From Chamaea fasciata (Eukaryota > Chordata > Aves > Passeriformes > Sylviidae): a stretch of DNA of 64,000 nucleotides. Below are positions 50,721-62,779 of the stretch, piece by piece. Location: the NCBI GenBank assembly GCA_029207755.1, contig JARCOQ010000009.1:34618914-34682913 (forward strand). Reading direction: 5' to 3'. The translations under genes were made by a program, and so were the position numbers. The notes beneath the pieces are model-generated. The model did no database searches and was not told where the DNA came from. It saw only the letters and a list, made by a program, of their open reading frames with translations. Within the stretch, counting starts at the first letter, position 1. Each line of letters begins with the position of its first letter.

Positions 50721-53700
50721 GAGGCGTCGGCGGCGGCCTGGGCAGGGCGGTGCCTCCTCTCCTCCTCCTCCTCTTTCCTTCCAAAACGAAGGGTTTCGGG
50801 GGTTATGGATTTTATTTGCGGATTAAAAGCGCCCGCATGACCTGGGTAGGGCGGGGTTTGGGGGGTGAAACTCGTGTTCCGTGTGCCCCGCACGGCTGCC
50901 GTCGGGGAGAGCGCACGGACCGACCTGGGTTATCGGTGGATCTTCCGGCAGTGCCGTGAGGCAGCGCTGGCAGCTCTGGGCTGCGATCCTTGAGGAGCAC
51001 ACCCTCCAGGAAACGGCGGCTGCCTTGTGCCTGCCAGGCTGCGCCAAGCGCTCGCTGTGCTCTGTCTGATGAAGAGGTTGAAACCGTAGGTGCTGTAAAG
51101 AGTCATCTGGGTCGATGGCTTTGTGGTTCTGGGGTGTTCGGGCTCCCTAACACGTGTCTCTCTGTTGCGCGAGCAGAAGCCGCGCAGGGCTCCGTGTGAG
51201 GCTGGGGGTTCTGTTCCCTCTGTCAGCCGCTGGCATTCCTACAAGTCCTTCGGTGCAGCTCGTACACTACAGGGCTGAACGCAGCTTGATTTTGGTCCTG
51301 ATGTGGCAGAACCTCCAGCATCTCTCTTCTGCACGAAACCAAGAGCGTAGCCTGGCATTTGGCCAGTTTCTGAAAACCCCAGTTCTCTGCCCGCATTCTC
51401 TTAAACTGTAACATAATAAGCCCTACGATAGCTATCTAAAATACTTCTTGTTTTGCATAGTGTCCCCACAGCAGTATCTTCAATAGCAGCTGGAGGAGAT
51501 GCCAGCTGTTGACTTCTTTATTTCGTATGTTCTTGTTCTCTTCGGAGGAGCTAATCTCGAAGGAGCGCAGTTGAAATACTTACATGCAGTCTCCTGAGAA
51601 GTGATATATTTCCCATGTTTGGTCTGGTTGACCGTTTAAATGGTCAGCTTGTAATTCAGAAGCTACTGTGAGTGCATCTTATATAGTCTGCTTAAAGGTA
51701 ATATGCTTGCTTGTTTAGTTAGAGGGGAATATAAGACTAATCTGGAGATAAGGTACAGCTTCAAGGAAAAAATGTGGCCATGCTTAAAAGTATTTTGCAT
51801 TTAAAATAGTCTACAATTTGGAATTCTTGTTGAAACTTCGTTCTTTTTCTCTTGCCCTTCCCCAGAAGCCATGAATCAGTAATGGTTCTACTGTGCGCTG
51901 TTTAAAAAACAAAAATATTTTTTCCGCAGTCCATACAAATCTGTGCTTGGCAGAGACTTGGAAGACATTTTGGTCTTCTGTCTGGTGGCCTTGTTGGTCA
52001 TCTGCTGCTGCTTTCCCCTCAGAATGTGTAGTAGGTGTAACAGGGTTTCAGTTAGAGTCATGTACCTCTTTGTGGATTGAAGTGGGGCCGATTGCTGAAC
52101 ACATCCAAAGTCAGTTTAGTCTCGTGGGAGTCGCTGTTCTATAGCTCCAGCTTGCTCTGTGTCCCCTCTTCTCTAGGAGGGGTGAACACGAAGTCACTCT
52201 GTTCCTACTGCTGAGCAATAGCATTCAGATCAAATCTTCCCCTAGGCTCTTTGGTTTTTTATGCTGCATTTCAGACTTCATGTCCCCAGAATGTCTTGGA
52301 AAGAGTTTACTCTTTTTTTTAATGTTATATTGGTGAAGTGACAGTGATTGTGTCGTTTAACCCCAGCTGGCAAGAAAGCGCCACCACAGCTGCTCACTTA
52401 TCTCCCCACCCTGGTGGGATGGGGAGGAGAAGCAAAAGTAAAGCTTGAACATTGAGGTAACAGTTCAATAATTGAAGCAAAGTGAAATATAGCAATAATG
52501 GTAAATAACAACAACAACAATAATAATAAAATGGAAACAAACAAGTGATGCACAGTATAGTTGCTCACTGATGTCAGCCCCTTCTGGGTGACTGCCCCAG
52601 TTTATACGCTGGGCAGGATATTCTAATGGAATATCCCTTTGGCTGGTTTGGGTCACCGGTCCTGGCCACGCTCCCTCCCAGCTCTTTGGTGTACCTCCTC
52701 ACTGGCAGAACATGAAAAAGTCCTTGAATGAATGCACAAAAAAGTCCTTGAATGAACCCAGCTCAGCAACAACTAAAACATAACAGCATGTTATCAATGT
52801 TATTCTCAGACTGAGTCAAAAAAACAACACTGTATCAGCTACTGAGAAGAAATTAATGCTAGAAGAACTTATATCTAGAAGTAGTTAACTCTAGCCAAAA
52901 CCAGGACAGACTGTTCCATGTGTATCAAATTTATCTGGTTGAAGCAGACGTTCTTATGGAGAACATAGTGTAATTCCTCAAAAAACCCCACCAAAATCAC
53001 TAAATTAGTGAAGTGTCGTCTGTGTTAGTACATCAAAGCAGATTAGTGCCTAAATCTTTGGAGGAAAATCCTGGCTTTTGTACTAACCTTGTTGAGCTTC
53101 CCGTACAGCCACTAACATGTTTTGCAGCTTCTTGTAAGAAGTGTTTGTGTAAGGTCAAAGGATGTTCTCTTGGGTTGTTGTGCTTTGTGCCCTGAGCATA
53201 GGGAATGCTGAGGAAAGGTGAGGACAAACCTTGTGCCTGAAGCAGTGTTGCAGGTAAACTTGTGACACTCACTCTCTGGTGGCAGCCTTGTGCAGCTGAG
53301 GTGGGCTGTGTGAAGAAGTGCTGCCTCTCAAAGCTGCTGGTGCTTGTCTGCTAAGACAACTGTGGTGTGTAGGCAGAGGCAGCAAATAAAATCCCTATTC
53401 TCCTTCTCCAGCCAGGGGGATGCTTTGGACTTTGCATTATGTCCCCTGTTATTGTTTCTTTCCGTTCTGCTTTGATCTAGTGTTTGGGTTTTTGTCTTGG
53501 CTCAGGAAGACAGGTGTCTGCCCAGGAAAGCCGGAGCCTCCCTTGGAAAGGACAATATAAACCCCCTCCCTCTGAATTATTATAATTTTGAAATTAAGGG
53601 GCTTTCAGGCAAAAATATGGTAATAACAGTTCTTATCTAGGAATATTAAAAAATAAAAATGTAGTAGTATAAAAAACAAACAGAACAAAAGAAACAAAAC

Positions 53701-56700
53701 ACTGACAGAGCCAGAATACAGCCTGACACCACCCTGTTGGTCAGGGTGTTGGTAGCAGTCCAGTTAAGTCCTCCTGAAGTGGCAGATGTGGTTCTGTTGG
53801 AGCAGAGATGATCCTGTAGAAGGGTGTAGTTTCCTTCTGAAGGTCCAGTGGTGATGAGATGGGTCCAGTCTTCCTCTGGGAAATCCACTGGGAAACAGGC
53901 TATCCTGCTGTGAATCTCAGGTTTTATCCAGGTAGGAAGGCTTGGCTCCTCCCACTGGGTGGAGCATCTCACGATGGGAGGATGTAATGTTATCAGTCAT
54001 GTTGTGAGCCTTAATGGCCCATTAATAGCAGGTATCTCACTGGAGGGAGGATGGGTCCTGGAAGAGATAACACAAAGAACACTGCCCCACCTGGTTTTAA
54101 CAGCTGTCTCATTAACAGAAGACAACCTGCCCCTTCCACCCTGGAGTTGTGAGGAATGGGTCACAGAAGAGATAAAGAAAAACACCTCCCCAAACAGTTT
54201 CAGCAGATGGGAAATAGAACCCGAGGCAGTTTCTTTAGTAGTAGTATGGTAATGACGCTGTGTACCTTTTATAAACATGGTGTTTTGTAAGAGCTGTCAC
54301 TGCTTGTTACTGACCTGATTTCACTTATTTGCTGGATGAACAGCTGTCCTTTGTCATGGCTCTTTCTTGGGTCTCTGATACATAATGGCTTTGTAACTTT
54401 GTGTGGAAGCACAAATGTTTTTTCCCCAGTGTATAGTGAGTGTACAGCTGCAAGTAAACACCACATTTAAAATGGAGTGTCCACTGTGTAGTAATTTATT
54501 CAGTTCTTGTTCTTCCAGAGTTTTCTTGGAAACCTTTTCGTTCCTGTTTGTGAGATTGATGTTGTACTTAATGATGCTGAAACACGAAAACCTGCAGAAA
54601 TCAAAACAGAAGATGGTAAAGTAGAAAAGCATTTTCTCTTCTACGATGGAGAATCTGTTTCAGGAAAGGTAAATTTTTATTTAGAAGTGACTATTTAAAA
54701 GTGACTATTACTGTTTTGATTCTGGCAAGCAAATACATATTTGCATTATACATATTTGCATATTATTCAAAGAGGAAACTATTTTGCTATGTATGTTTTT
54801 TTAACCAGAGTCATTGAGGCAGCTGATAGAACGCAACATTTTTGAATAGTAACTATTTATTTCCAGTCATCTGAGACTTATGAATGAGCTTTTTGTGCAA
54901 TGATGTGCAATCCTATCGTTGCTTCTGATGAGAAGACTGTCCCAGACTGGATCCCCCTGCTTCCCCTTCCCTTTGAATTCCAAAATCCACAATCCAGTAC
55001 AGGTAACAGCAATTTTTGGCTGGTGCAGTCAAAAATTTGCATACCCTGAAGATAAGCCTTGCGTTCCATGCCCTGGAGTGATTTCTGGATTGCATCAGAG
55101 GAGCAACAGAAGAGCAACATATGAAATTCAGCTGACTGCTGAGTCAACAAGAGTTTTTCTTGCTGGGAAAAAAGACAGTGAAGTTGAGATTGCCAAAGGG
55201 ATTTCTCTCCATTCAGTATTGCACCTAGGAACTCCTTGCCATCACTCTGTTTTACCGGAGCCATTCCCACTCTCTGAATATTTGTTACGATTCACTTTTC
55301 CTTCAAAAGACTTGAGCTGGGTATTGTTGGGTTCTGCGATTGACTTCTGAATGCCCACCTTGATCTCGGCTGACTGATATCACTGGGCATCTTCCTGCTC
55401 TGGCAATACATTTCCCTACAAAGATCCTGCTTGTCTAGAAAGATCCTTCCAGGGATGTGAAGGGCCGCAAGGTGAGCCTCAAACCCAGGGAACTGAGGGA
55501 GAAGCTTACCATCCGTGGCTGGAGCACTGCTTGCACCTGAGAGGTGCCTGATGGGGTTTGACTAACACGAGCACAGTGGCACGAGGAGGTCTGGGAGACC
55601 AGAAATTTTTTGGACAGCTTCCCTTTACCCCATTCATTTTTTTCACCACCAATCAAGATGGATTGTTCCAGTGGTTTACTTCCTACTCAGACAGTGACAG
55701 TGTGCTGGAGTGTGAAGTACAGGAATTTCTCTGGTCATCACTGCCTGAAAAGAAAACATTCTATATGCTGAAATATTTACACATTTCAGTAGAAAGTAAC
55801 CTTGTGGAATTCTTTCTTGTCTATTTTTGAGAATCAGAGCCGCAAATGAAAGCCTTCATAGTAGGTTTTATTATCTGTTCTTTTTCATTGACTTAGATAA
55901 CACCAATATTTAGCTGTCTGCCAGAGGAAGGGACTGAAGCTCACTTGGGTTGAAAGGAATCAATCTCATGGCATTTCGTTTTTGAACTTGCAGAATGTGA
56001 CTGTCAGAAGATACTTTGAAGCATCACGACTGGCTCTGCTTGAGCTCTGGCTTGGATACTTAATTTTAGGACTTGAAAGTTTTAATTTTAGTTGAAAAAT
56101 TCAGTCTCGTGGATGATTAGATTTTTCTTGGATGTTTTAGTGGTGCCTTGGAAATGCTTAATTTCATGGTCAGCTGTTTGATTTGGCTGCCTTCAAGCTC
56201 AGGTAGGGCCATAGAGAAGAGATCTTGATTGTCATAGGCATGTACTAAAATGCTTTTCTTTTTACTGAGATCGTGTTAGAGTGAAAATCTTGAAAAAAAT
56301 TAACTTGTGTTTGATTGTTTTTTTTTTTTTACTTTGGTAGGTGAACGTCTCCCTTAAACATGGGAAGAGGCTAGAGCACCAAGGAATTAGAATTGAATTT
56401 GTAGGACAAATTGGTGAGTTGAAGCTATTAAGGGGCTTTTAGGTACTCGTGCTTTATGGAACTTGGCACTTGTGACTGTCAGCAGTTCGGCTCAAACAGT
56501 GCAACCTGTTCTGATCAGTGGATGATAAGGGCCAGAGTAAAGTTGTATCTTCCTTACTTTAAAGCAAGTGATGTACTAATTTGTGCTACTCAGAAAGTCA
56601 TTGGGAGAAAGATACATACATGTGAGGGATTGTGAGTATTCAGTCTATCTCAGACTAGCTAAAAGTTTGATTAATAACCACTCGAGACTAAACTTGTGGT

Positions 56701-59700
56701 CTTCTCTGAAAGAGAAGAGGCACAGAAAAGAAATTAAGAGGCAGCCTGTAGCGAAATTCTTCTAAAAATTCTATGGCAGTTGGTTTTATAAAACCTATTA
56801 GAAATGTAAATTTCGTATTACTACCTAAGTCTGCTTAGAGTTGAACTATGAGGAATCTTTATTATATCTAACTTCTTACCAGTCCAGGTAATCTCTCTGC
56901 ACCCTTAGGCCGATGCTAAAATTCCTTCCCTCTCAGAGAGCTCTTCACATTATTGTCCCCCTTGGAAGTAATTGCTCAAGTTTCAGCCTCGTACAATTGA
57001 CTTTAAATGGAATTTCACAAATTCCCTATTTCTCATCAGTCAGTAGGCTCCAGTAGTCTGTGTCTGAAGTGTTGTGTAGCAGATATGACTGAGACCTGGT
57101 ACCTGCTGCCTTTATGCATTGACGTTTTGATCAGTAAGGCTGTAAAATTAAACTTTGAGAGTAAAGCAGCACTGTGATGGGGGTGAGGCATATAGACGGA
57201 GGAAGAAAAGAGCTCAGGTATGTCAGCTTTGTTTAGTCTGTTTTCTTCTAATAGCTGTACAGATTGTTTTTCATCTAGTCTTGACTTACACGTTTTATTC
57301 TCTAGATGACTTTGATTTGATGTAGTCTTTCTTGAAATTCATACGTTTCTGGGATTCTCTGTTATGCTACATTTGGAAGTCCACAGAGTTATGCAGACGT
57401 GGTTTAAACTGCTGCTCCTTGTACTTGTCCATGTTTTCTTGCATCCTTCCAAGTTTTAGTATGGAAATGCAGAAAGCATTCCAGTAGTGTGATCTCTCTG
57501 CACTATTTGCAGACTAACTCCATATGAAAGCTGTATTTTAAACCAGCTCCTCAGAGTACAGCTTTTCTGACTCACTGGCACAAGAAGTATTTGATATGCA
57601 GGATTAGATGAACTATGCATTAGATGAACGCTTGTCCCAGCAGACTAGGTATATTTTTTGATAATTCGTGGTCATATTAGAAAATAGGAGTTACTAGTTA
57701 GTCTCAGTTTCTGCCATATTGGCAGTGATAAACTGTGGAGTTAGTTTGTTAAGTTCATTCATTGTTTTCTAAAAAACTTCAGTCTGTGTAACACCAACTA
57801 GCAGTGCTGATGTTCAGTTTTGAATGGTAGAGAAGCTTAGTTTTAGATACTGAAACGTTTGGGTTTTCATTTTTAGGGTAATTTGTGGTGAGAATTGCAT
57901 GGCAAAGATCTAGGAATGAATAACTGATACTGCTCTGGGGACAGGAGGTGCTGTTGCTGTCGAACTGCCTTTGTTTTCAAATGACTGACTTCGACCAGGG
58001 GTCATAATAAGCCATTTGACCGTGGACTAGTAGTAATAATAAATTATTTGCTAGGTGTTGTTAATCTGCGGACCAGATTAAGATCACTGGCCTGTCCTAA
58101 ATAAGGCAATCCTGATGTTGCTTGCATTTTGTCCCTGCAGCAATAAATGCTGGAAGCCAAAACCAGGCAATGCTAATTAGAGAGCATGCAAAGCAAGAAG
58201 TACTTATTAAAGCTAGCTAAACTGTCATTAAAAAACAATGCCATGCTAGTGAAGCTCACAATGTGTTCTCTTCATTCCAGTTAGTTCTTTAGGGATGCTA
58301 ACTGTAGGTTGCTAGAACTGAAGTTAATTAAAAAACCTGAATAAAACATTTGGTCAAATATGTGTAATTTAAGTTAATTGCTTCAGTTATACTCTCCCAC
58401 CTGCTCCTGCCAAATTAGAGACAATTTTGTTCACTAAAAATAAACGCTGAAACATGTTTTCCTTTAACTTTCTAACTTTAGAACTCTTCAATGACAAAAG
58501 CAATACCCATGAATTTGTAAACTTAGTGAAAGAACTGGCCTTACCTGGAGAACTGACCCAAAGCAGAAACTATGACTTTGAATTCATGCAGGTTGAAAAG
58601 CCATATGAATCTTACATTGGTGCCAACGTCAGACTGAGGTTTGTAACTGTTAAACCTTTTTTTTTTCCTCTCCTCCCCTGCAGAAAATTCATAATTTAGC
58701 AATTATGCTGCCCCCTCTTCCTCCTTTTAGTTATTACATAGAACATGTAAAAGCCAGTAGCTAGTGTTCCTTGATTGGAGTTGTGGAGATTGTAATACAA
58801 TGTGATCTTTTCTACTTAATTTGGAATCGTTCAATGCTGTTTGTATAAATAAAATTCCTTCAGTTCAATCAAGTGAAGGCAATCCGTGTCTCTCCTTTAA
58901 AAAAAAAAACAAAACATATCCACAATTGAAGAAAACACTCCTACATGTAAGTGTTTTGTCTTGTGTCTTGGTGTCTTACTCTTTTCTACTTAGTCTTATG
59001 AGATTGTAAACTGTCTTTTCAAGAATATCTGTACTTCACAACATGAGAGCTCTTAGTAGATCTGAATAATCCTGGCTAATTCAGTGGCTTTCTTCCTAGG
59101 TATTTTCTAAAAGTGACAGTCGTGAGACGGCTGTCAGACTTGGTGAAAGAATATGATCTGATTGTTCACCAGCTTGCTACGTACCCAGATGTAAACAACT
59201 CCATCAAAATGGAAGTAGGCATTGAAGACTGTCTCCATATAGAGTTTGAATACAATAAGTCAAAGTAAGTGTCAGAGCAAAATGCATTCATGTAAATAAC
59301 TTGGTATAAAAGGCTACAGTATGTAATAGATGGTGACCAGCTTCACCTTCTGGAGATTTAAAATGTGAAGTTCTAATTACACAAAGGCCCTTTTGAGATA
59401 TAGTTGGCTGTTCTGTCTTCAGTACTAACAGGAAGGTCATGAGCGAGTATTTGAGACTTAATTTTTGCATTTACACCTTTTCAGTATGACTAATAGCACT
59501 TCCTTTCCCAAAACTGATGGGATGATGGAAATACTGTAGTTGCTCTGGTCTGGCTGAGGTGCTTAGTTCAGTGGGGAAATAAGCTCCAAGTAGTTTCCAG
59601 GCAGATAAGATAACTGCCTGTGTGACTTGTGTTCAAGAAGGTGTAAAACTTGTGTTTATTCTTTAACAAAAACTCTCGTTTTGTTCTTTTAAAGGTATCA

Positions 59701-62576
59701 CTTAAAGGATGTGATTGTTGGAAAAATTTATTTCCTCTTAGTGAGAATAAAAATTCAGCACATGGAGTTGCAGCTGATCAAAAAGGAGATTACTGGAATT
59801 GGTAAGAGGAGCAAAGTGCAAGTGAAATGGCAGCTTGGGTGCCAGCTGATCCTTATGCACACCTGGAGAGTGAAGTCAGTAGTTGCAGCTCTGGCTAAAC
59901 CAGTGCTGCACCAGCTTTGACTACCATTTGCGTTTTGTGCTTTGGCAATAACACTTTGCAGTCAACACCGACCGTCTGTTTAATTGTTCTGGGGTTGTGA
60001 CTCTTGTGACTCTTCACAAATGTGAACCCTTGTAAATGGAACTTGGGCATAAATATTCAGTAGTGCAATCAGCCTTAATAGATAATGAAAAAGAGAAGAG
60101 GTATAGAATGCATCCTGAAGACCCCCTTGTCTCTACAGGGATTAACTAGTTTAAGGTGGCTTGGTAAACATTAGCATGAATCAGTCATGTTCCAGAAGTG
60201 TGTCATTTTCTGTCATCCTAAAAAATGGGTATGATGGAAGTATCAAGCAGCTTCAAAGCACAAACAGCTTGATAATTGCAGATCAGGCTTGTGCTCGCCA
60301 GAGCAAGGCTGGAAGAGGCTGTTGCTCATGACGCTTCATTCCCCAGTAGCTGCGGTTCTTGGGAGCTTCTTGTATGGAAAATGAGAAAGCTTCCAGTAGA
60401 GGAAGGGCAGAAAGCTCTGCTTTATTCCTGGCTCTTGAGCTGGCTGATAACCCTTCAGTTTCTGGTCTGAGCACGGCCTGTCGGTCTCAGTTGCTAGCAC
60501 TGCTCACCAAGCAGAGCAGTTTCAAGATTCCAGACCCTCTTGCTTGTCTCATATTTAAAGCTTGCATATCCAGGGCTCCTTTGAAGCTCTGGTGCCTGCC
60601 TCTTCTGTGTCAGCGTGGTGGGGGGAAGAGTATGAAAGAGATGTCCTGCCAGGGAGAGGGTTTTGCTTGCTTTAGCCATGTCTGACTTACATGCGAGGCA
60701 AAGGCAAAAAATGCGGTGCTGTGTTAATTTAAATGCTGCAGAATTTAAGCTGCAGCAGGAAGAAGCTGTTGTGATAAAACTTTGTGGATGTTTAAAACTG
60801 AAGTGTCTGTTCTCACAGTGAAAACTTGTTTCACCAGGACCCAGTACCACAACAGAGACCGAAACCATTGCAAAGTATGAAATAATGGATGGTGCACCAG
60901 TTAAAGGTAAATAACCATGGTTGTTTCAAAGGGTGAGCATTTAGTGTTAAAATCCTATTTAAAAGATTTACACAGTTTCTTTTAACTGAAGAAACCACAC
61001 TTCTTAGGTTGCTGAAATGATGATGCATTTTCTATTTGGAGAAGACATTTTTATGGACTTAGGGTATTTCCTTGGGATCCTAGTAACTTTTACCATTATT
61101 TACCATTGGAAATTCTGTGACTGATTCTTTCATCAAACCTGACTCCATGGTGTGGAGACCACCTTTAGAGAGTTCAAAATACTGATCCCTCTGGCTTTCC
61201 TGGCTACCATGCTTGCACTGAGAAAGGGTTCTCACTTTTCATTTCATACTTGCTTCTGTGCCCATTGTTATGTTTCTGATTTTTGGTAGATTTTTTTTTT
61301 TTGTCTTGTGCACATTTGTTTGCTTGGGTTTTGTTTTTTTTTTAACCAAGGAACAGTCACAGACAGTGCTTGGGAAACTGCTTTTATTTTGCATGTTCTC
61401 TGAAACTGTATTAATTATTCCAGTTGTAAGGAACTAATTTAAGCTTTCTGTTTTTTGCAGGTGAATCAATTCCTATAAGACTGTTCTTAGCAGGCTACGA
61501 CCCAACTCCAACAATGAGGGATGTGAACAAAAAATTTTCAGTGAGGTACTTCTTAAATCTGGTGCTTGTGGATGAAGAAGACAGACGATACTTCAAACAG
61601 CAGGTATGGTCTATGGCAGTCCTGTTGCAGAATTTTCTAGGCCGTTTTACATGCTGCTTTGAACCTTGAGCAGGTTAGAAGCCACCTGTGCTTCATGTGT
61701 GGCAAAAGCATTTCTGCTGGCAAGTGTGTTGACAGCTCTGTAGATGATGTTACCTTGCAGGAAAGGAGTCAAGGGGGATGCTGGATGCTATTGCAGCAAG
61801 GATAGGATGCTCAGTACCATAGAACTTGCATTGAGAATACCCAGACAAAACACTGGGTGGGTAAAATGAGCTACTGGTGCGTTTGTCTGCTTCCTTAAAC
61901 TCCTGGAGAGAGCTCTCCCCTCCTGCATTAGCCTGGGTTCAAAACTGCAAAGTCTTAATAAGGACTAAGGCATTGGACTGAAAATGTTAGAGAAAGGTGT
62001 AGCCAAATGGGCCACTGAAAGAAGCTGTGTGGAGTAGATCAGAATCTTCCTACTACAAAGCAGACAAGATAGTATAATTAAACATGGAAAACAAGAGGGA
62101 GCTGGAGCATACAGTGGCTACGGTAGGCTTTGGATTTTGAGAAAAGGAGAAAGAAAAATTTCTTGAACTCTTTAATACTACTAAAATTGAGTGTAGGATG
62201 GTCAAGGAAGGGGTGACTGCTCAAGATTGCAAGTATTCAAGCAGGAACTGAATATGTAAACTTAATGGGGGTGTCTTTCTGTTGCTTTTATATGAACGGC
62301 ACTGGTAGGTGGTGGGGATGCATTTTTTTATGGGCTCTTGTGTTTGGTTATCTTTTTTATTTTCCCGAAAGTTTTAATTTATCAGGAACTTACGATACTT
62401 AGTTCTGTTGTCTTAATGGTAACGTAACTGTTGGTTTCAAGGGTGTTTTCTTCCTCAAATAGGAAATAATTTTGTGGAGAAAAGCTCCTGAGAAGCTGAG
62501 GAAACAACGGACAAACTTCCACCAGCGATTTGAATCTCCAGAGTCACAAGCATCTGCTGAGCAACCTGAAATGTGA
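50613..62576 (+). CDS. VPS26A: VPS26A, retromer subunit (9 coding exons)
   Basis: Coding exons: 50613-50615 (ATG only), 54519-54668, 56341-56413, 58482-58638, 59100-59264, 59695-59801, 60838-60906, 61461-61603, 62463-62576. The product is 326 aa; human is 327. The fold is a two-lobed arrestin-like beta-sandwich. Recognisable blocks are KTEDGKVEKH, LEHQGIRIEFVGQIELF, ELALPGELTQSR, VEKPYESYIGANVRLR, GIEDCLHIEFEYNKSKYHL, KYEIMDGAPVKGESIPIRLF and the QRFESPESQASAEQPEM end. That end assigns VPS26A rather than VPS26B. Family role: with VPS35 and VPS29 it recycles cargo from endosomes to the trans-Golgi network and plasma membrane. Residues 2-12 and the KHGKR stretch in exon 3 differ from the mammalian sequence, with one codon deleted in exon 3. 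Intron 1 (3.9 kb) holds two antisense LTRs; intron 2 holds an unassigned open stretch; other introns show nothing recognised. Confidence 0.94.
52351..52908 (-). mobile_element. Solo LTR of an avian endogenous retrovirus, antisense in VPS26A intron 1
   Basis: On the minus strand it begins TGTCCTGGTTTTGGCTAGAG and ends GGTTAAACGACA, the terminal pattern of a widespread avian ERV LTR family that I recall from neoavian and songbird genomes. A TATA box (TATAAA on the minus strand) lies at 52601-52606. Flanks GATTG (52346-52350) and GACTG (52909-52913) could be a 5-bp target duplication with one mismatch. No internal gag, pol or env sequence is attached, so it is a solo LTR. A short internal duplication around AAAAAGTCCTTGAATGAA is seen near 52715-52757. 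Confidence 0.85.
53481..54228 (-). mobile_element. Second, different ERV LTR, antisense in VPS26A intron 1
   Basis: A roughly 750-bp block containing several stretches I recall from another avian/songbird LTR family, such as TGGGTGGAGCATCTCAC, AAAGAACACTGCCCCACCTG, CAGATGGGAAATAGAACCC and TTGTCTTGGCTCAGGAAGAC. Minus orientation is inferred because the remembered consensus polyadenylation hexamer is antisense to the gene; here it is degenerate (GATAAG). Ends are approximate and no convincing target-site duplication was found. A 108-codon open frame lies within it at 53646-53972 on the minus strand. It has a hydrophobic C-terminal third, but no intact retroviral gene can be claimed. Confidence 0.75.
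54919..55830 (+). other. Unassigned open, coding-like stretch in VPS26A intron 2
   Basis: Between VPS26A exons 2 and 3 one reading frame is almost free of stops for about 900 bp. It is open at 54919-55350 (143 codons), then interrupted at 55348-55350, 55375-55377 and 55549-55551, then open at 55558-55830 (90 codons). A different frame at about 55442-55537 gives a basic, protein-like segment (KGRKVSLKPRELREKL) that ends in a stop. This could be a decayed retrocopy with a frameshift, remains of a transposable element, or chance. No intron junctions or poly-A tail were found. I do not recognise the product. Confidence 0.35.
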
Positions 62577-62752
62577 ACTGGTCGAAGGTGAAAAACTTTG
62601 CAGTGCTTCAGCAGGTTAAAGATGGCAGCAGCCTGTGGGAAAAGAAGGCCAGAATTCCCATTACATCTGTCTTCCTTCATCTCGCAGTGCTGCGTTTACC
62701 ATACTACTAAAGCGTTCTTCAGTTAAAATTTCAAGTATGTATATACATTTAA

Positions 62753-62758
62753 AATAAA
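62753..62758 (+). terminator. VPS26A: VPS26A polyadenylation signal
   Basis: AATAAA 177 nt after the VPS26A stop codon, with T-rich sequence downstream (gtgctttctc). It is the only canonical hexamer I see on the + strand between the stop and the window end, so the main 3' UTR is probably about 200 nt. Confidence 0.75.
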
Positions 62759-62779
62759 GTGCTTTCTCAAACACTGGAA

